A stretch of DNA of 64,000 bases from Nitrospirota bacterium (lineage in GTDB: Bacteria > UBA2233). The stretch's first letter is position 1. Each line of letters begins with the position of its first letter. A program made the position numbers and the translations under genes. Under the pieces are notes generated by a model. The model saw only the letters and a list, made by a program, of their open reading frames with translations, did not search any database and was not told the DNA's origin. The stretch is from contig WOZJ01000057.1 in the NCBI GenBank assembly GCA_011620345.1, forward strand, positions 1 to 64,000. The letters are read 5' to 3'. Shown piece after piece: positions 61,032 to 64,000 of the stretch.

Positions 61032-61075
61032 GTTTACGTCGTTGCGTGGTAGAATAGGCGTAGAATAACTACGTT
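61021..61075. promoter_or_regulatory. Inverted repeat flanking the uspA promoter
   Basis: Perfect nine-base arms AACGTAGTT (61021-61029) and AACTACGTT (61067-61075) are 37 bases apart. Between them lies a possible promoter, TTGAGT (61028-61033) and TAGAAT (61050-61055), 16 bases apart. The arms could be paired operator half-sites or the stem of an RNA hairpin. Confidence 0.4.
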
Positions 61076-61087
61076 AGAGGGGTCGCC

Positions 61088-61525
61088 ATGAAGGCTCAAA
61101 AGATCCTTTGTCCTGTTGATTTTTCTGAAGATTCCAAAAAAGCCCTTCGTGTCGCTCTCGATTTAAAAAAACAGTTCGGGGCTACCCTAGACGTCGTGAC
61201 CGTAGTGATTGACCCGTTCGGCGACTACGTCCATCCGACGAAGGCTCGCTACATCGAATCGAGCAAGCAGTGGGCGATTGAAGACGCGAAGCAGGATCTA
61301 AAAAAGCTCAAAGAAGAGTTCTTCGCGGACGAGGAGGGGGTTGGGATGCACGTCCTCTTCGGCATTCCTGCGGAAGAGGTGCTGAACTTTGTCAAACAGG
61401 AAGGTCATGATCTGATTGTTATCGGAACCCATGGGAGACGTGGGATCGCGCGCCTCGTTATAGGGTCGGTTGCAGAGGAAGTGATTCGTAAGGCTACCTG
61501 TCCCGTGCTGACCGTGAGGCTTTAA
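61088..61525 (+). CDS. Universal stress protein UspA family
   Basis: Cytosolic nucleotide-binding protein of 145 residues. It opens with AQKILCPVDFSEDSKKALRVALDL. The ATP-binding signature is VIGTHGRRGIARLVIGSVAEEVIRKATCPVLTV, which matches the G-x2-G-x9-G-S pattern. It probably dimerises. Its role in stress survival is family knowledge only. It has its own promoter candidate upstream with a flanking inverted repeat, and the MaoC gene follows 40 bases later. Confidence 0.92.
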   Translation: MKAQKILCPVDFSEDSKKALRVALDLKKQFGATLDVVTVVIDPFGDYVHPTKARYIESSKQWAIEDAKQDLKKLKEEFFADEEGVGMHVLFGIPAEEVLNFVKQEGHDLIVIGTHGRRGIARLVIGSVAEEVIRKATCPVLTVRL

Positions 61526-61565
61526 GACCCTATCGAAGCTCGAAAACTACGGAGGAAAAAAGGAT

Positions 61566-61991
61566 ATGCCTAGCCTTGATCTGGCCTACGAGAAACTTCA
61601 AGAGGGTGCAGAGATCGAGCCCCTTGTCAAAGGGCCGATTACAAAAGAGCAGCTAAAAGAGTATGGGCCGGCTGCGGGAGACCCGAATCCTATTCATCTA
61701 GACGACGAATTCGCCAAAATGGCCGGATATCCAGGGGTATTCGCGCACGGTATGCTCTCGATGGGTTTTCTTGGCCAGTTTCTTGCCGATCGTTTTGGCC
61801 TTGAGAGCATAAGAAAATTCAAAGTCAGGTTTGCGAGGATTACCTGGCCGGGAGAGGTCATCACCTGTATGGGCAAGGTGATCGGCAAGCGTGTCGAAAA
61901 CGGCGAGAAGCTCGTGGATCTTGAGCTTGCGACCCAGAACGAGAAAGGCGAAAAGAAAATTCTCGGAGAGGCAACCGTTCGGGTGGCTTAG
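61566..61991 (+). CDS. MaoC-like enoyl-CoA hydratase / dehydratase
   Basis: Hot-dog fold hydratase of 141 residues. The hydratase motif AAGDPNPIHLDDEFAKMAGYPGVFAHGM contains the Asp and His catalytic pair (GDPNPIH, then GVFAHGM). Members hydrate trans-2-enoyl-CoA to (R)-3-hydroxyacyl-CoA, link beta-oxidation with polyhydroxyalkanoate synthesis, or act in fatty acid synthesis. ACGGAGGAAAAAAGGAT precedes ATG 61566. The substrate chain length is unknown. It is convergent with the CinA-like gene. Confidence 0.85.
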   Translation: MPSLDLAYEKLQEGAEIEPLVKGPITKEQLKEYGPAAGDPNPIHLDDEFAKMAGYPGVFAHGMLSMGFLGQFLADRFGLESIRKFKVRFARITWPGEVITCMGKVIGKRVENGEKLVDLELATQNEKGEKKILGEATVRVA

Positions 61992-62024
61992 ATCTGCCCC
62001 CAAAAGTCTTGAATTCAGGGCCTC

Positions 62025-62735
62025 CTAGCCGGCAAAGTACTCCGGCGGAAACGAAGATTGAAGCTGCTTGAGGGCTGTCTGAACTTGCTTGGCGTCTTTC
62101 CCCTCGATTGTAACAAGCACGACAAACGGGTTGCTCTCGATTTTCGGGTAGGAGCCGATTTGGAGGTCGGGGTGCGCCTTTTGGATGGACGCGAGCGTTT
62201 GGGAGAGCCATGACTCCGGAACCAAAAATGTTATCGATTCTATAAAGTAAGGGTCGGCGGAGAACTGCGAGGCGATCACCTCTAACTTCTTCTGAAACAG
62301 CCTAGGAACTCCAGGGAGAACGTATACGTTCTCCATCCTCACGATAGGAAACGTTCCGTCGTCGGCCGGGATTAGGCTTGCTCCCTTCGGAATGTAAGCC
62401 ATGCGCATCTTTCCTTCGAGGTGTTGAGCCCCAAGCAAGGGAAAGAGGCTGGGTTCTTGGACAAGCGGGATGCCGAAGGCGTAGGCAATCGCTTCCATCG
62501 TAACGTCGTCATGGGTTGGTCCAATGCCCCCGGAGGTGATGATCGCGTCAAAAACGTGGCGCAGAGCATTGAGCTCTTGGGCGATGGCCCCGATTTCATC
62601 GGGGACAACGACGACCCGTTCGAGTCTGGATCCGAGTTCCCAGATGCGCTTTGCGAGATAAGGCGTATTTTGGTCTTCAACCTTTCCTGTCAGAATCTCG
62701 TTGCCCACGACGAGCAGGGCTAGCCTTAGTTCCAT
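62025..62735 (-). CDS. CinA-like competence/damage domain protein (MoCF domain only)
   Basis: A single molybdopterin-binding-like (MoCF, COG1058) domain of 236 residues with no C-terminal deamidase. It begins LALLVVGNEILTGKVEDQNT and includes ITSGGIGPTHDDVTMEAIAYAFG, a loop with P-x-G-A-x-L-I-P (IPKGASLIPADDG) and VLPGVPRLF. Stand-alone versions may hydrolyse ADP-ribose or repair damaged NMN-like compounds. It starts 3 bases after yraN on the minus strand. Confidence 0.83.
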   Translation of the reverse strand: MELRLALLVVGNEILTGKVEDQNTPYLAKRIWELGSRLERVVVVPDEIGAIAQELNALRHVFDAIITSGGIGPTHDDVTMEAIAYAFGIPLVQEPSLFPLLGAQHLEGKMRMAYIPKGASLIPADDGTFPIVRMENVYVLPGVPRLFQKKLEVIASQFSADPYFIESITFLVPESWLSQTLASIQKAHPDLQIGSYPKIESNPFVVLVTIEGKDAKQVQTALKQLQSSFPPEYFAG

Positions 62736-62738
62736 GGT

Positions 62739-63086
62739 CTACCAGAACGCGTTCTCGATATGATGGATTTTCGGGGTGGATCCGCTAAAATCGATAAAAA
62801 CGCAATCAAACCGTGCCTCGTCTGTATCTGTTTCCATGGGATGTCTGAGTAGATAGGCTTGTGCAGCCGCTCGAAGCCTTCGTTGTTGAGCCCTGGTGAG
62901 CGCCTCCTCCAAAGGGATCGCCTCGATGTTCGTCCTCCCCTTTACCTCGACAAAGACGAGCGTCCGTCCTGTTCTCGCAACAAGGTCGATCTCCAGCCTG
63001 TGAAACCGGACATTCTGGCCTAGGATTGCAAAGCCTCGCTCAAGCAGAAACTCCTTGGCGAGCTGCTCAGCATGCTTGCCATTCAT
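62739..63086 (-). CDS. UPF0102 protein YraN
   Basis: A 115-residue protein of the YraN family, a Holliday-junction-resolvase-like nuclease fold. GKHAEQLAKEFLLERGFAILGQNVRF and IDLVARTGRTLVFVEVKGR carry the family's E-x(n)-D-x(n)-E-x-K active-site pattern. Its cellular role is not established. The start overlaps the rnhB end by 20 bases. Confidence 0.88.
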   Translation of the reverse strand: MNGKHAEQLAKEFLLERGFAILGQNVRFHRLEIDLVARTGRTLVFVEVKGRTNIEAIPLEEALTRAQQRRLRAAAQAYLLRHPMETDTDEARFDCVFIDFSGSTPKIHHIENAFW

Positions 63087-63687
63087 GGTGCTTTAGCGGT
63101 GCGAACGAGACGCGGTGTTCCGGGCATGGACCGAACATCCTGACTCTTTCTACGTGATAGCATGTAGGATACCCCTTGTGTACGGCAAACCCGTATGCCG
63201 GATAGCGGGCATCGAGCTTTTCCATGAGCCTATCCCGCATGGTTTTTGCAAGGATGCTGGCCGCGGCGATCGTACCCGAGAGCATATCTCCTTTAGGAAG
63301 AAGAATGCAGGGAGCTTCCGCCCTAGGGTCTAGCGTGCCGTCCACCAAAAGAATCGAAGGGGAGCATGGAAGCTCATCGAGCGCCCTTTTTGCGGCCAAG
63401 CGGAAGGCTCTTGAGATCCCAAGCGTATCTATTTCCGATGCCAGCGCGAACCCTACGGCCCACAGGCTGTTGAGGCCTACGAGAAGCTTGTGGGCCTTTA
63501 GCCGCTGGCCAGGAGTAAGTTTTTTGGAATCATCGAGCGCAAGGCTCTCCATCGTCGGCGTGTATGTAAACACACCTACCGCCAAAGGCCCGGCAATGGG
63601 GCCTCTCCCCGCCTCGTCCATCCCTGCGAGGCTTAGGCTCGGATCGCCCTGAAATAGCCTGTGCTCTAGGGCATACCCTGCGGCCAA
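63067..63687 (-). CDS. rnhB: Ribonuclease HII
   Basis: Removes ribonucleotides embedded in DNA and RNA primers. It is 206 residues long. The metal-binding acids are in LAGMDEAGRGPIAGPLAVGV (Asp-Glu-x-Gly-Arg-Gly), then ILLVDGTLDPRAE, and the closing SILAKTMRDRLMEKL and YGFAVHKGYPT. The start directly abuts the rplS stop. The rplS-rnhB-yraN order is common. Confidence 0.95.
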   Translation of the reverse strand: MAAGYALEHRLFQGDPSLSLAGMDEAGRGPIAGPLAVGVFTYTPTMESLALDDSKKLTPGQRLKAHKLLVGLNSLWAVGFALASEIDTLGISRAFRLAAKRALDELPCSPSILLVDGTLDPRAEAPCILLPKGDMLSGTIAAASILAKTMRDRLMEKLDARYPAYGFAVHKGYPTCYHVERVRMFGPCPEHRVSFAPLKHHEWQAC

Positions 63688-64000
63688 CTAAACTTCCTGC
63701 TCCCGGTAGGCTACTGTTCCCTTGAGCCTCGTGGCCCGTTTGCCCTTTAGGCCTCTTAGGTAGTATAGCCTGGCCCTGCGAACGTGGCCGCGGCTCAGGA
63801 TCTTGACGTCCGCGATCAACGGGGACATCGTAGGGAAGATTCTTTCGACACCCACGCCGTGAGAAATTTTTCGAACGGTAAACATACTGTCGGAACCGCC
63901 CTTGCGGATACGAATAATAATGCCCCGAAATACCTGGATGCGCTCCTTCTCGCCCTCGCGCACCCTGTAGTGAACTTCTACGGTATCGCCTACGCGTATG
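63688..64000 (-). CDS. rplS: 50S ribosomal protein L19 (partial, N-terminus beyond the window)
   Basis: The frame runs open to the right edge of the window. The visible part starts [20 protein letters not shown] and continues [36 protein letters not shown], then [29 protein letters not shown]. This is L19 apart from its first ~15 residues. L19 sits at the 30S-50S interface. GTG 63963 is not the true start because coding continues upstream of it. Confidence 0.95.
   Translation of the reverse strand, partial: IRVGDTVEVHYRVREGEKERIQVFRGIIIRIRKGGSDSMFTVRKISHGVGVERIFPTMSPLIADVKILSRGHVRRARLYYLRGLKGKRATRLKGTVAYREQEV

Noticed and set aside
1-64000. CRISPR arrays, insertion sequences, prophage and conjugation genes
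   Set aside because: I saw no regularly spaced repeats, no transposase or integrase motifs and no phage structural genes on either strand.

Overview
The window reads as a chromosomal segment of a diderm, Gram-negative bacterium with roughly mid-50s percent GC (judged by eye). It carries a lipoprotein with an OmpA domain, SecDF-YajC, haem and cytochrome c genes and many housekeeping operons. The gene orders nadK-recN-acetyltransferase-secA-argJ, tgt-yajC-secD-secF-recJ and rplS-rnhB-yraN resemble those of Desulfobacterota (old Deltaproteobacteria) and neighbouring phyla. That placement is inference and I cannot name a genus. The mix of ergothioneine genes, an O2-dependent protoporphyrinogen oxidase, an O2-independent HemN, two-subunit Fe-S fumarase and a probable Re-type citrate synthase suggests an anaerobe or microaerophile that tolerates some oxygen.

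Layout. 1-518: no convincing gene. 519-5877: an accessory-looking, partly AT-richer cluster of envelope proteins (DUF4282, small hypothetical, OmpA lipoprotein, six-TM protein with a C-terminal coiled coil, secreted vWA-like protein, DUF4870). This is the best candidate for an undescribed system. 6117-8354: egtB-egtD. 8641-18447: transporter, nadK, recN, ArgA-like acetyltransferase, secA, argJ, ROK kinase and recO. 18452-25606 (minus strand): thioesterases, an RsbR-like STAS protein, a CPA2 antiporter, a zinc alcohol dehydrogenase, a broken multicopper oxidase, tRNA-Pro and an acyl-CoA ligase. 25907-33641: a TCA-cycle cluster (citrate synthase-like enzyme, IDH, MDH, fumarase alpha/beta, SucCD) followed by ndk. 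33663-35780: rlmN and a diacylglycerol-kinase-like protein.

35878-40689 (minus): hemE-hemN-hemH-hemY, divergent from ispH. 41769-43860: a Crp/Fnr regulator divergent from an octahaem HAO-like cytochrome, with an FNR-like box between them. 43904-51076: MFS transporter, beta-hydroxyacid dehydrogenase, a decayed STAS fragment, nth, a Bcp-type peroxiredoxin, a metallo-beta-lactamase hydrolase, coaBC, a zinc phospholipase C-like protein and a type-4 uracil-DNA glycosylase. 51073-59944: nfeD, slipin, queA, tgt, yajC, secD, secF, recJ, tightly packed and apparently co-transcribed. 60199-61991: a small HTH protein behind a strong promoter, a DsbA-fold isomerase, a UspA protein and a MaoC hydratase. 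62025-64000 (minus): a CinA-like domain protein, yraN, rnhB and the 3' part of rplS.

Functionally, the central block covers the oxidative and reductive limbs of the TCA cycle except aconitase and 2-oxoglutarate oxidoreductase. The haem operon supplies the cofactor for the multihaem cytochrome. The secA and secDF loci sit in separate operons. Two decaying genes (multicopper oxidase and a STAS protein) show recent loss in the lineage.
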